64,000 nt of DNA from Flavobacterium microcysteis. Its GTDB lineage: Bacteria; Bacteroidota; Bacteroidia; Flavobacteriales; Flavobacteriaceae. Where the stretch lies: NCBI RefSeq assembly GCF_006385255.1, contig NZ_VFJE01000048.1:1-64000 (forward strand), written 5' to 3'. Both the position numbers and the translations under genes were made by a program. Shown here piece after piece: positions 50,526 to 59,663 of the stretch. Position 1 is the first letter of the stretch, and each line of letters opens with the position of its first letter. Below the pieces are notes generated by a model. It was not told the origin of the DNA. It was given only the letters and a program-made list of their open reading frames with translations, and did no database searches.

Positions 50526-51944
50526 TTATCGATTACTGTTTACAGAATTTGGGATGTTTGAATTGGCATCAATTTCTTCTTGCGGAATCTTAAGCTCGAA
50601 TCGTTTATCGTCAGGTGCCAGATTAATTTGAGTCCTATGATTTCCAGTTCGGGTAATTCCACGTAACAAACGTTTTGCATCAAACCATTCAACACCATTT
50701 TCACCGTAAAGTTCTTTTCTTCTTTCTGTTAAGATAAGTTCAAAAAGAGCATTGCCCGAAGCTGTTGAAGCTTGTGCCTGGTTGTCTCGATTCAAACGAA
50801 TCGCATCCAGCAATTCTCGTGCTCTGGTCTCGTTGCCCAAACGATATTCGGCCTCAGCTTCAATCAAAATCAATTCCGGGTAACGGAGGATAGGAATATC
50901 GGCATCAAAAGTAAACTTGAACTTTGAAGTCACAAATTCTTGCCAGTCACCAACAGGGGCATTATAAAGATTTGAAAACAAATTTCTAACATCAGTGGCT
51001 GAAAACAGGCTGACAAAATCATCATTGACAAATGTCCCGTGATACGCTACAGCCACGTGATCCATCATGGCGTGTGGATGAGACATGTAATACGCACTTT
51101 GGTCTGCCGTTTGTGGCAAAGCCCATAACCATTCTCTGGCATTAAAATCATTAAATCCTTTGGAATAGCTAGCTGCATCCAAAACCGAAGCGGTGTTTCC
51201 ACCATAGGCTTCATGGGCGGTTGTCTTGGCATTATCCCAATCTCCAACATATTGATATACTTGTGCTAAAAAAGCCTGTGCTACCTGCTTGTTGATATAC
51301 GATTTGTCGATTCTTTCGTCTGACAAACCAGCGACAGCCGTTTCAAGATCGGATAAAATCTGGCCGAAAAACTCTGTTTTTGTCGATAGACCTTTTCCTT
51401 CAGATGTCGGCTCCGTATAAATAGGAGGGAATTGCAAATTTTTAGGAGATTGACAAGCATCACCAAATTCCAAAGCCAATTGGAAATAATAAAATCCTCT
51501 GAGCGCTAAAGCCTGCGATTTTGTTTCCCGCTTGTCTTGCTCTGAAAGCTGACTGCTGGAATCAATTCCTTGAATCAGGTTGTTCAACTGGTCGATAATT
51601 TTATATGAAAATCTCCATGTAAAATTAGGTCGTGTATAGGTCGCCTCCCGATTTTGGAAATCATAATCGTCACCAAACCAGATTTGTTTCTGGATTAACG
51701 ATTCGCCTTTTACGCTTCTTGCAAAATAAATAGACTGCAATCCGGCTGCCTCATTGTTAAGGAATTGCCCGCGGTTCAATCGCAAGATTCCTGCAATAAA
51801 TGCATCGACACCCGCACGGTTGCTAAAAATAACATCGGGAGTGACATTATTTGTTGGCTTCGGATCGTCTAAGAAATCCGAAGAACATCCGGTCTGCAAA
51901 AGGCTTGCGGATAGAAGGGCGAGTAAAATATATGTTTTTTTCAT
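50526..51944 (-). CDS. SusD/RagB-family surface nutrient-binding lipoprotein
   Basis: The 472-residue lipoprotein has Cys20 in LLQTGCSSDFLDD. The TPR-rich SusD fold shows ETKSQALALRGFYYFQLALEFGDA in the N-terminal helices, and RYPELILIEAEAEYRLGN and LTERRKELYGENGVEWFD in the C-terminal ones. It forms the lid over the SusC barrel and picks up substrate (glycan or peptide) at the cell surface. No glycosidase or peptidase is linked, so the substrate is not given by context. It begins 12 bases after the SusC gene. Confidence 0.95.
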   Translation of the reverse strand: MKKTYILLALLSASLLQTGCSSDFLDDPKPTNNVTPDVIFSNRAGVDAFIAGILRLNRGQFLNNEAAGLQSIYFARSVKGESLIQKQIWFGDDYDFQNREATYTRPNFTWRFSYKIIDQLNNLIQGIDSSSQLSEQDKRETKSQALALRGFYYFQLALEFGDACQSPKNLQFPPIYTEPTSEGKGLSTKTEFFGQILSDLETAVAGLSDERIDKSYINKQVAQAFLAQVYQYVGDWDNAKTTAHEAYGGNTASVLDAASYSKGFNDFNAREWLWALPQTADQSAYYMSHPHAMMDHVAVAYHGTFVNDDFVSLFSATDVRNLFSNLYNAPVGDWQEFVTSKFKFTFDADIPILRYPELILIEAEAEYRLGNETRARELLDAIRLNRDNQAQASTASGNALFELILTERRKELYGENGVEWFDAKRLLRGITRTGNHRTQINLAPDDKRFELKIPQEEIDANSNIPNSVNSNR

Positions 51945-51955
51945 GTCTTTAGGTA

Positions 51956-54900
51956 TTAAAAATTAAGGTTGAATCCTAATGTCACGGTTCTTGAAAGCGG
52001 CGACCTGAAATTGGTTGTACCGTTAATACTTTGTTCCGGATCGATTCCTTTATGCGATTGGAAGGTCAGCAGGTTATCCGCCTGAAGGTAAACTCTTGCC
52101 TGATTGATTTTCAAATTATGAATGTTCTCAATCGGAAGACTGTATCCTATTGTTAAGGCCTTTAATCTCAGGTAATCGTTTTTGTACAAGAATCGTGTCG
52201 AAGCAGCAGCAAAATTATTGGTCGAGTTTAACAGTACCGGTATATTGGTAATGTCTCCCGGTTTTGTCCAACGATTTTCAATGTCAGGTGAGCTTTGTCT
52301 GCCTCTTGAAATTCCGCCCATCAATGCAGCATAATCCGAATCATAAACATAAGAACCTAAACTAAAATTGAACAAAGCACTTGCGTCAAACCTTTTATAT
52401 TGGATAGAGTTTGTAATACCTCCAATGATTTTAGGAAGTGCCGATTTGTTATAATATCTGGTTGCTTCGTCATAATCTTTGGTAGTTTCCTTACCAACAA
52501 CAGCGCCGTTAGCATCTGTTACATCTTTATACCACATAGCATAACCGTCATTTGGATCAACACCGGCATAGTCTCTCAAATAAAAATCATAAAGAGAGCG
52601 GCCTACTTCCCAACGGTTTAATCCCGTGATAAATGAATCCTGTGTTAGTTCTGTAATCTTATTTCTGTCTAAAGAGAAATTCAGATTCGTATTCCATGAG
52701 AAATTGTCAGTTTTGATGTTATGCGATGTCAAGCTTACTTCAAGTCCGTAATTTCTTAGAGAGCCCGCATTGGTCAAAACACTTGTATTTCCGGTTGATG
52801 ATGGGATAGGGACATTGTATAAAAGGTCAATTGAGCTTTTGTTGTAATAATCTACCGAACCTTCCAGACGATTGTTGAAAAGGGCAAAGTCCAATCCGAT
52901 ATTGAATGATGCCGTTTTTTCCCAAGTCAGGTTTTTATCAACTCGGTCGCCTAATAATACACCAGGGTTTTCTAATTGGCTGAAACCTGTTTCAAAACTT
53001 TGGATATACGGAAAGTACGAAGCCGTTTGATTGTTACCCAACTCACCGTATGAAGTTCTTAATTTTAATAGGTTGAGAACATTGCTGTCTTTTAAGAAAT
53101 TCTCATCCGAGATTATCCAGGAAGCTCCAACGGAGTAGAAATTACCCCAACGTACATCTTGTGAAAATCGGGAAGAACCATCTCTTCTATAGGAAGCTTC
53201 AAGGAAATATTTGTTTGCAAAATCATAACTCACTCTTCCTAAGAAACTGTTCAAACGGTCTTCCAAAACGTAACCATCTATAGATTCAGGAGTTGTTCCA
53301 CCGCCAATAACAGTCACTCCAGGCAAGAATCCGGTCGAAGAAGCTGCAAACAGGTCATTTTTAGATTGGTAAGCTTCGTAAATTACATCAACACCAACAG
53401 AATGATCTCCAAAATTATTGTCATAACGCAATGCATTGATGAAGTTTATGGTTTTGGTGCTTGTCTTTTCACGACTTACCCTACCATTAACGCTTGATGC
53501 TTGTCCATAAACCGAACTCATGTATTCCTTAGCATCATAGTTGTAATCTTCATAAGCCAGATTGGTCTTGAAGGAAAGCTTGTCTGTCAATAAAAACTTA
53601 GCATATCCGTTAAGATTTACATTGCTTCTGTTGTTACGGTTTTGATCGTTATAAAGTGAACCTACAGCATTATCACCACTCATTAACGGACGTACTCCAT
53701 TAACCAATTGAGCTGTATTTCCGTAGTCAAAAATATTTCCAGCAACAAGACTGCCATCAGGATTTCGCCTGTATACAGGATATACGCTTGGCATTGCATA
53801 AATCCAGCTCATGGTACTTGTGAAGGAAGTACCGGATTGTACCGGAAAGTTTTGTCGGGATGCAGAATAGGCAACATTACTGCCCACTTCAAGCCAATCA
53901 TTTACCTTGGTGTCAAGGTTCAATCGGAATGTGGAACGTTCAAACTTTGATGTTTTTACCAATCCGTCCTGATTCAGGTAATTTCCAGAAAAGAAATAGG
54001 TTGTGTTATCGCTACCACCGCTTACGTTGAAATTGTATTCATTCCTAAAACTTTGGTTTCTGAATAGCTCATCTTTCCAATTGGTTTGCCAGTTTAATTG
54101 GGCATTCGGATTTAACTGCCCGTTCGAATCGATAATGTTTGGAACATTATACGGATTGTATCCCATAGCACTGACCAAACCTGAAGCGGCATTGTTAGCT
54201 GCATTTTCAGGAGTCTGTCCCTGCACATACTGATAGGTGTTTTTTCTGGCTTCCCATAAATATTTTACATAGTCGTTAGTGCCCAAAACCTCGTGCGTTT
54301 TCACTGCATCACTGGATATTCCTGATGAAACTCTAAAACTTACCTGAGGCAACGAATTTCTTTTACCTGATTTTGTTTTGATAACAACAACTCCATTGGC
54401 GCCACGAGAACCGTATAAAGCCGTAGACGCTGCATCTTTCAGAACGTTCATAGATTCAATCTGGTCAGAACTAATAGAGTTAATGTTTCCGTTAAACGGA
54501 ACACCGTCAACAATAATCAGGGGAGAGGCCGATGCATTAATCGAACCGATTCCTCTGACACGTATCGTTGGACTTTCACCCGGCTGTCCGCTCGAATTAA
54601 TAACGCTGACACCCGGAACGGAACCTTGTAAGGCAGAAATAACTGAAGTGGCCTGTTGTTTTTCCAAAACTTCGCTGCTCACTTTTCCAATAGCACCAAC
54701 AACCGCACGTTGTTTTTGTGTACCATAGGCAACAATTACAATTTCGTCTAACCCAACACTTTCATCCAAAAGTTGTACTGTCAGACTGGATTGACTTCCA
54801 ACCTTAATTTCCTGGGTTTTGTATCCCAAAAAAGTAAAGACAAGAATATCATCAGGAGTTGCTTTAATAGTGAACTTTCCATCGAAATCGGCTTGGGTTC

Positions 54901-55054
54901 CGAGTGTGGTGTTTTTTACTGTTACAGTAACACCGGGGAGCGAAAGGCTGTTCGCATCAGTAACATAGCCGGAAATTTCCTTTTCTTGCGCTGCTGCTAT
55001 TAGCGCATTGAGAAGCAAAAATCCGAATAGAATTTTTGATAGTTTACTCTTCAT
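51956..55054 (-). CDS. SusC/RagA-family TonB-linked outer membrane transporter
   Basis: The 1032-residue protein has a signal peptide, then a carboxypeptidase-like domain (SGYVTDANSLSLPGVTVTVK) at about 28-105. A TonB box-like DEIVIVAYG comes next, then a plug with LQGSVPGVSVINSSGQPGE, RGIGSINASASPLIIVDGVP and NVLKDAASTALYGSRGANG, and a large barrel ending in VTLGFNLNF. The length and the partner SusD gene are normal for this class. No promoter-like -7 box is seen directly upstream; instead the leader holds a 7-bp hairpin (55077-55115) and a terminator downstream of a small Cys-rich ORF, so expression may depend on read-through. Confidence 0.96.
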   Translation of the reverse strand: MKSKLSKILFGFLLLNALIAAAQEKEISGYVTDANSLSLPGVTVTVKNTTLGTQADFDGKFTIKATPDDILVFTFLGYKTQEIKVGSQSSLTVQLLDESVGLDEIVIVAYGTQKQRAVVGAIGKVSSEVLEKQQATSVISALQGSVPGVSVINSSGQPGESPTIRVRGIGSINASASPLIIVDGVPFNGNINSISSDQIESMNVLKDAASTALYGSRGANGVVVIKTKSGKRNSLPQVSFRVSSGISSDAVKTHEVLGTNDYVKYLWEARKNTYQYVQGQTPENAANNAASGLVSAMGYNPYNVPNIIDSNGQLNPNAQLNWQTNWKDELFRNQSFRNEYNFNVSGGSDNTTYFFSGNYLNQDGLVKTSKFERSTFRLNLDTKVNDWLEVGSNVAYSASRQNFPVQSGTSFTSTMSWIYAMPSVYPVYRRNPDGSLVAGNIFDYGNTAQLVNGVRPLMSGDNAVGSLYNDQNRNNRSNVNLNGYAKFLLTDKLSFKTNLAYEDYNYDAKEYMSSVYGQASSVNGRVSREKTSTKTINFINALRYDNNFGDHSVGVDVIYEAYQSKNDLFAASSTGFLPGVTVIGGGTTPESIDGYVLEDRLNSFLGRVSYDFANKYFLEASYRRDGSSRFSQDVRWGNFYSVGASWIISDENFLKDSNVLNLLKLRTSYGELGNNQTASYFPYIQSFETGFSQLENPGVLLGDRVDKNLTWEKTASFNIGLDFALFNNRLEGSVDYYNKSSIDLLYNVPIPSSTGNTSVLTNAGSLRNYGLEVSLTSHNIKTDNFSWNTNLNFSLDRNKITELTQDSFITGLNRWEVGRSLYDFYLRDYAGVDPNDGYAMWYKDVTDANGAVVGKETTKDYDEATRYYNKSALPKIIGGITNSIQYKRFDASALFNFSLGSYVYDSDYAALMGGISRGRQSSPDIENRWTKPGDITNIPVLLNSTNNFAAASTRFLYKNDYLRLKALTIGYSLPIENIHNLKINQARVYLQADNLLTFQSHKGIDPEQSINGTTNFRSPLSRTVTLGFNLNF

Positions 55055-55126
55055 TTTTAAAAGATTTGATTAATTTTAGCAGCATACACTTACACGTATC
55101 GTTTTTTAGCTGCTATAAAAAACGGC

Positions 55127-55158
55127 ACAAAAAAAGGAGGCTCGCACAAGCCTCCTTT
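55127..55158 (-). terminator. Terminator or attenuator between the small Cys-rich ORF and susC
   Basis: AAAGGAGGCT (55133-55142) pairs with AGCCTCCTTT (55149-55158) around a 6-base loop. On the minus strand it is followed by a run of seven T. It lies 29 bases after the small ORF stop and 72 bases before the SusC start. Confidence 0.85.
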
Positions 55159-55187
55159 GTTTTATACAAAGTTGAGGTCTTACAATT

Positions 55188-55367
55188 TTAAGAGATGTCC
55201 ATACACCAATAACTCATTGATGCATTGCCATACATTGAAGTAGAATTTGTACAGCAGGTTGTAGCATTATGCCAACAACATTTACATAGCATCATACCCT
55301 CTAAAAAGCCAAAAAAGTTTTTAGATTTTGAAAAAGTGTTTTCGCTGATGTATGTAAGCTGATTCAT
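55188..55367 (-). CDS. Small Cys-rich peptide, 59 residues, upstream of susC
   Basis: The ATG at 55365-55367 opens 59 codons ending in TAA at 55188-55190. The peptide has a polar N-terminal half (MNQLTYISENTFSKSKNFFG) and a Cys-rich C-terminal half with six Cys at 28, 30, 31, 38, 39 and 55 (CKCCWHNATTCC). Thr, Ser, Asn, Met and Trp are also enriched there. It has no ordinary Sec signal and no double-Gly leader. A -7 box lies 56 bases upstream, and a strong terminator downstream, so it is a complete transcription unit. No modification enzyme is near. It may be a peptide natural product or metal-binding peptide precursor, or a Cys-sensing leader peptide. I recognise no family. Confidence 0.55.
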   Translation of the reverse strand: MNQLTYISENTFSKSKNFFGFLEGMMLCKCCWHNATTCCTNSTSMYGNASMSYWCMDIS

Positions 55368-55422
55368 TTTTTAGATTTTACTATTTGATTTAGCATCAAA
55401 TTATTAGTCCATATTTCTGTGG

Positions 55423-55430
55423 CAAATTTA
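55423..55430 (-). promoter_or_regulatory. -7 box of the small Cys-rich ORF
   Basis: TAAATTTG on the minus strand is a perfect TAnnTTTG match 56 bases before the small ORF. A -33 TTG is not clear. Confidence 0.45.
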
Positions 55431-55513
55431 TTTAATAAAATAGTTTAATTCTGTAAATGATATTAAAATCAGTATATTTTTCTTTTTAAGTTAATTTTAA
55501 TAGTATGTTTATG

Positions 55514-55521
55514 TAGTTTTG
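55514..55521 (+). promoter_or_regulatory. -7 box of the Lrp/AsnC gene
   Basis: TAGTTTTG matches TAnnTTTG and lies 35 bases before the regulator start. It is divergent from the small ORF promoter, about 85 bases apart, so one regulator could act on both. Confidence 0.45.
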
Positions 55522-55556
55522 TAGCGAGCATTTTATCCAAAACAGAAAATCATACT

Positions 55557-56021
55557 ATGACAACACTAGACGCAACCGATAGAAAATTGCTGTTAGAGCT
55601 TCAAAAAGACGCAAAACAATCAATAAAACAGCTGGCAGAGAAAGTAAACCTGTCAATTACGCCTGTTCATGAAAGAATCAAAAAGTTGGAATCATCGGGA
55701 GTGATCCAAAATTATGCGGCTGTAATTGATCCAAAAGCCTTGGGTAAAAAATTGCTGGTGTATTGCCAGGTAACGCTTGTCAGACATCAGGAATCGCTTT
55801 TTGAAGAATTTGAAGCTTATGTTTTAGGACTTGATGAGGTATTGGAAGCTTCTTATATTGCAGGAACCTATGACTTTTTATTAAAACTTTTGTTGGATGA
55901 TATGGAAGATTATCAAAACTTTGCCGTACACAAAATCTCCAAGCTTGAAATTATTTCCAATATCAAAAGCGCTTTTGTAATCAGGAGTATCAAAGAAAGT
56001 TCAGTAATCAACTGCCTGTAG
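55557..56021 (+). CDS. Lrp/AsnC-family transcriptional regulator
   Basis: The 154-residue protein has the N-terminal winged helix (LDATDRKLLLELQKDAKQSIKQLAEKVNLSITPVHERIKKLE) and the C-terminal RAM/AsnC ligand-binding domain, with GKKLLVYCQVTLVRH and VLEASYIAGTYDFLLKLLLDD. Members bind amino acids and form octamers or dimers. It is divergent from the Cys-rich peptide and SusC/SusD genes and is a natural candidate to control them (inference from position). Confidence 0.93.
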   Translation: MTTLDATDRKLLLELQKDAKQSIKQLAEKVNLSITPVHERIKKLESSGVIQNYAAVIDPKALGKKLLVYCQVTLVRHQESLFEEFEAYVLGLDEVLEASYIAGTYDFLLKLLLDDMEDYQNFAVHKISKLEIISNIKSAFVIRSIKESSVINCL

Positions 56022-56130
56022 AATAGGAGAGAAGCCGTGTTTTTCAAGGCCTTGATTCTAAAGAATAGAAATTGCTGATATTAAAATCAGATTTATCCAT
56101 GAATATATTTATATGTTTCGATATGTTTTG

Positions 56131-56138
56131 TAATTTTG
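56131..56138 (+). promoter_or_regulatory. Candidate -7 box of the ArsR/MFS operon
   Basis: TAATTTTG matches TAnnTTTG, 34 bases before the ArsR-like start. No TTG at the usual spacing. Confidence 0.4.
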
Positions 56139-56172
56139 TAATGGATTTACCAGATAAATCTTTATCATAATT

Positions 56173-56454
56173 ATGATGATGGATAACAAAAAAATAGAGA
56201 AAATATCCAAAGCCTTAAGCGATGTAAGCCGGATTGCTATTCTACAGCAATTCAAAAAAAAACATGATGGCGTTTATTGTGCTGAGGTTAATGATATGCT
56301 GGACCTTACGCAGCCTTCTGTTTCCCATCACCTTAAACAATTGGTAGATGCCGATCTTCTTATTCCAGAAAAAGAAGGAAGAAACCTAAAATACTCACTC
56401 AACCAAAAAGTGCTTGACGATTATATTGCCTGCCTGAATAACCTGAAAGGTTAG
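56173..56454 (+). CDS. ArsR-family winged-helix transcriptional regulator
   Basis: The 93-residue protein has the compact ArsR fold: KIEKISKALSDVSRIAILQQF, then the recognition helix TQPSVSHHLKQLVDADLL and the wing PEKEGRNLKYSLN. The metal-binding ELCVCDL motif of ArsR/SmtB is not present; the only Cys in that area is in VYCAEV, so metal sensing is doubtful. Three ATG codons are adjacent at the start. The MFS gene follows by 63 bases, and it is the likely target. Confidence 0.9.
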   Translation: MMMDNKKIEKISKALSDVSRIAILQQFKKKHDGVYCAEVNDMLDLTQPSVSHHLKQLVDADLLIPEKEGRNLKYSLNQKVLDDYIACLNNLKG

Positions 56455-56517
56455 CTTTACTTGTCCACAATTTTTTTAATCTTTATTATTAATAGAAACA
56501 TTTAAATATTTGAATTA

Positions 56518-57735
56518 ATGAATAAATCAATCTATATAATGGCTTTAGGAGCCTTCGGTATCATTACCACAGAATTTGGAGTTATTGGTATTTTGCCCAC
56601 GCTGGCTAAAGAATTTCAAGTTTCAATTGACACAGCTGGCTGGCTGTTAAGCGCTTTTGCTTTGACCGTTGCGGTTGCGGGTCCTTTTACAACCATGCTG
56701 ACTGCTAAAATAAACCGTAAAACAATTATGTGTGCTGTTTTAGCAACCTTTGTACTTTCGAATCTGCTTTCGGCCATTTCTCCCAATTTTACCATGTTGA
56801 TGATTGCCCGTATCGTGCCTGCTTTCCTGCATCCTGTTTTTTGGGCGGTATCTATGTCGGCGGCAGCTAAACAAGCCGGGCCTAAAGACGCTCCAAAAGC
56901 AATTTCTGTTGTTATGGCAGGTCTTAGTGTGGCGACTGTTTTGGGTGTGCCTATCACAACGTATATGGCCGATCTTTTTGATTGGAGAGCTTCCTTTATC
57001 CTGGCTGGAGTCATAAATCTTGTTGCTTTTGTTGCCCTGGCTGTTTTTGTACCTTCAATGCCGGTGGAAGAAAAGCCGTCTGCGGAAAATCAGGTTAAAG
57101 TATTAGACAAGCCGCAAGTATGGTTTAAGCTTTTCACATCACTGATTATTGTAGCAGGAATGTTTGCAACGTATGGTTATCTGGCTGAATTTATGGATAA
57201 GATTTCGCACATGAATGGAACAGAGATTAGCATCATGTTGTTGGTTTTTGGTATTACCGGTATTGTAGGAAACTGGCTTATGGGAATTGCACTCAGCAAG
57301 AATGTAATGTTGACCAACCGATTGTTTTTACTTTCCCTGATCGGAATCCATTTATTGGCGTATCAATTTGGAGGTGCTTTTGTTCCGATGGTTATTATTC
57401 TTTCTATATGGGGATTCATACACACGGGAGGTTTTCTGGCAGCCAACATCCATATCATAAACGGCGTTCCTGAACAGGCGCTTGAAAGTGTAAACGGACT
57501 GATGCCTTCTTTCTTTAATGCGGGTATTACCTTAGGAACTTTGTTAGGAGGTTTTGTCATAGCACATTATGGTGTGCATGAAGTTATTTGGTTAAGCGTT
57601 CCTTTACTGTTGCTGGCTTTTGGATTTACTTTTATTACGTTAGAAAAGAAGCGTAAGGTAGTAGTAGAAGCAATAGAGATAGAAGAATTAATAGAAGAAG
57701 AAGCCGAACCAGTCAAGGTCGTTTCTTGTGAATAA
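56518..57735 (+). CDS. MFS transporter, AraJ/YdhP-like exporter
   Basis: The 405-residue protein has twelve predicted membrane helices. The opening is typical of the DHA1 arabinose/drug exporters: AFGIITTEFGVIGILPTLAK, followed by DTAGWLLSAFALTVAVAGP and the loop-2/3 motif AKINRKTIM. The middle has a cytosolic loop of about 25 residues, and the C-terminus ends in an unusually acidic tail (EIEELIEEEAEPVK). It probably exports sugars, drugs or metabolites and is paired with the ArsR-like gene. Confidence 0.92.
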   Translation: MNKSIYIMALGAFGIITTEFGVIGILPTLAKEFQVSIDTAGWLLSAFALTVAVAGPFTTMLTAKINRKTIMCAVLATFVLSNLLSAISPNFTMLMIARIVPAFLHPVFWAVSMSAAAKQAGPKDAPKAISVVMAGLSVATVLGVPITTYMADLFDWRASFILAGVINLVAFVALAVFVPSMPVEEKPSAENQVKVLDKPQVWFKLFTSLIIVAGMFATYGYLAEFMDKISHMNGTEISIMLLVFGITGIVGNWLMGIALSKNVMLTNRLFLLSLIGIHLLAYQFGGAFVPMVIILSIWGFIHTGGFLAANIHIINGVPEQALESVNGLMPSFFNAGITLGTLLGGFVIAHYGVHEVIWLSVPLLLLAFGFTFITLEKKRKVVVEAIEIEELIEEEAEPVKVVSCE

Positions 57736-57825
57736 TTTTTTAATGACTATCGAGAAGCTTATAATTTAGCCACAGATTAGGGAAATTACACAGATTTTGT
57801 GATTTCTACCAATGGAAGAAGATAG

Positions 57826-57881
57826 TTGCGGCTTAGCGTCTTTGCGAGCAACTATTCTCTCGCAAAGACGCTAAGTCGCAA
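57826..57881. repeat. Interspersed palindromic element, copy 3
   Basis: Arms of 23 bases (57826-57848 and 57859-57881) pair with one mismatch around a 10-base loop CAACTATTCT. The core is GCGGCTTAGCGTCTTTGCG, a variant of the copy at 6871-6928. The flanking bases 57736-57825 hold nothing recognisable. Confidence 0.85.
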
Positions 57882-57929
57882 AGTTTTTAGAATGTATTTT
57901 GGTATAAATTTTTTGAGAATTATTAATAG

Positions 57930-57955
57930 AAAAGGCCCCATAAGAGGCCTTTTTC
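57930..57955 (-). terminator. Terminator of the small lipoprotein gene
   Basis: AAAAGGCC pairs with GGCCTTTT around an 8-base loop. It lies three bases after the minus-strand stop. Confidence 0.7.
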
Positions 57956-57958
57956 TGT

Positions 57959-58363
57959 TTATTGCTTTTCGTAAGTAAATTCCGTTCCGTCTGCTGCGAT
58001 AATTCCATTAAAAAGAACCAGCGTTTTGTCAGATAAAAGGATGTACACCTTTTCTTCATTATTGAATTTGATGCTGTAATTGGCTTTTTTGTCGTTGATA
58101 GCTACATTATCTTCCGGAGTAATAGAAAAACTGCCACTTTCGGTTTTTTTTCCATCGGTATATCTTTCAAAATTCTGTCCGTCGAATTTGAAATAATTGC
58201 CATTGCCGGCTTTGAGATTAGGATTAGCTCCGGCAACTTGTATTCCTGCAATATGCCGGAGTTCCCATGTTCCGTTTAGTTCCGGACCAGTTTCTTTTTT
58301 GGAACAGCTAATGACTGTAAAAAGGACAATCAAGCCGAACGATACTCTAAAAATGTTTTTCAT
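57959..58363 (-). CDS. Small lipoprotein, lipocalin/META-like
   Basis: The 134-residue lipoprotein has Cys20 in TVISCSKKE. The mature part begins with LNGTWELRHIAGIQV, a typical opening of lipocalin-like and META-type domains, and continues in alternating beta strands (YFKFDGQNFERYTDGKKTES, then NYSIKFNNEEKVYILL). The function is unknown. Single-gene unit. Confidence 0.78.
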   Translation of the reverse strand: MKNIFRVSFGLIVLFTVISCSKKETGPELNGTWELRHIAGIQVAGANPNLKAGNGNYFKFDGQNFERYTDGKKTESGSFSITPEDNVAINDKKANYSIKFNNEEKVYILLSDKTLVLFNGIIAADGTEFTYEKQ

Positions 58364-58441
58364 AGAATTTTTATTAAAATGTTAGCAAGCAACCAAATTA
58401 ATAAAATAGTAAGAAAAAAGAAGGTTTTTGTAAGTAATTAT

Positions 58442-59398
58442 TTAATCCTGAGTCCTTTGATTTTTCTTCTTCTTTAAGAAATCAAAGGAGTCAAGCCTTC
58501 GGATATAGGAAATTTTAAAATTTCCAGAAAATAGGCTGACATTAGCATTGTCGTTATCTGAAAAGGCAGAAAATATGGTATTGTTTACATATGAAAAGCC
58601 AGCAGACCAGTTTTCAGTATTGTATCCTAAGGCTACACGTGGAAATAACGTTGGATAAACTTCAATTCTTTCTTTGCCAAAGGTGTTGAATTTTTCAGAA
58701 CCAATATTAACTCCTACTGTTGTGGAGATCCCGGCAAACCATCTTTTATTGATGACCCATAGATAGGCATAACCTCCGCTTACTCCGAATTGAAAATTAT
58801 GTAACGAGTTTCTTTTCTCATGCACGAAGGAACTGTCGGATTCTATTTTTGAAAAATAAACGCCACCGCCAATCAGAAAACTCCCAGCTGATTTCAGTTG
58901 CTTCTCATTCTGGTTGAAGGCCGCTCTGTATGAAAATTTCTTATTATTGAAGACATATTGTCCAAAGACACCATATTGCTGAATTTTCAGATCCGGATAA
59001 AGAGCAAGCACATTGCCGGATTCATCTTCTGCATAAAATCCACGATATCGCTGAATAAAAACATCAAAGATGAATTTCTTCCCATAATTGTGTATCTGAA
59101 GGTCCAATGCTTTGGTTTTCCCTTTTTCTTTGTCTCTCATAAAATTAAATCCCTGCCCATAACTGACATTTACAATCGTATTGTTTAATGAAAATCCCAA
59201 TCCGATATTAGGAGGATTGTTGGGCATGAATTTTTTATATTCTTCGGTACCTGTCTGTTGTTCCATTGACAGGAAATTTATAGCAAGATAGGTTCGTAAT
59301 GAGAATTTATGTTCATAAGGCTTGATATAGGTGCTATCGCGCTGTGCCCATACACAAGACGTCATAAGAATAGAGAAAAGGAAAATATAAGGTTTCAT
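58442..59398 (-). CDS. DUF4421-family outer membrane beta-barrel protein
   Basis: The ATG at 59396-59398 (MKPYIFLFSIL) opens a signal peptide ending at VWAQ, giving 318 residues; the longer frame to 59488 is rejected. The DUF4421 pattern is seen in PYEHKFSLRTYLAINFLSM, NNPPNIGLGFSLNNTIVNVSYGQGF and QRYRGFYAED. Alternating strands and the aromatic residues suggest an outer membrane barrel. Its function is unknown. Confidence 0.85.
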   Translation of the reverse strand: MKPYIFLFSILMTSCVWAQRDSTYIKPYEHKFSLRTYLAINFLSMEQQTGTEEYKKFMPNNPPNIGLGFSLNNTIVNVSYGQGFNFMRDKEKGKTKALDLQIHNYGKKFIFDVFIQRYRGFYAEDESGNVLALYPDLKIQQYGVFGQYVFNNKKFSYRAAFNQNEKQLKSAGSFLIGGGVYFSKIESDSSFVHEKRNSLHNFQFGVSGGYAYLWVINKRWFAGISTTVGVNIGSEKFNTFGKERIEVYPTLFPRVALGYNTENWSAGFSYVNNTIFSAFSDNDNANVSLFSGNFKISYIRRLDSFDFLKKKKNQRTQD

Positions 59399-59663
59399 TG
59401 TGGTAGAAAACGCAAATTGCCTGTCAGGATTATTCATTGTAGAAAAAATCTTTATAAAAGTAATAAAATAAATGAGCAGGAAAAACATCAGGTTATAATA
59501 ATGTGACGTTTTTGATTCTGAATATCAGAAAAGAGTAGGGTTTGTATTGTTTTGTAATACAGTTGTTTATAATGCTGTCGTAAAATTGTCGTAATAATGA
59601 CGCCCTGTATTTATCATTAAATTCAAGTTGTATTCCGAATCTTGCATAAAAAAAGAAATCGGG

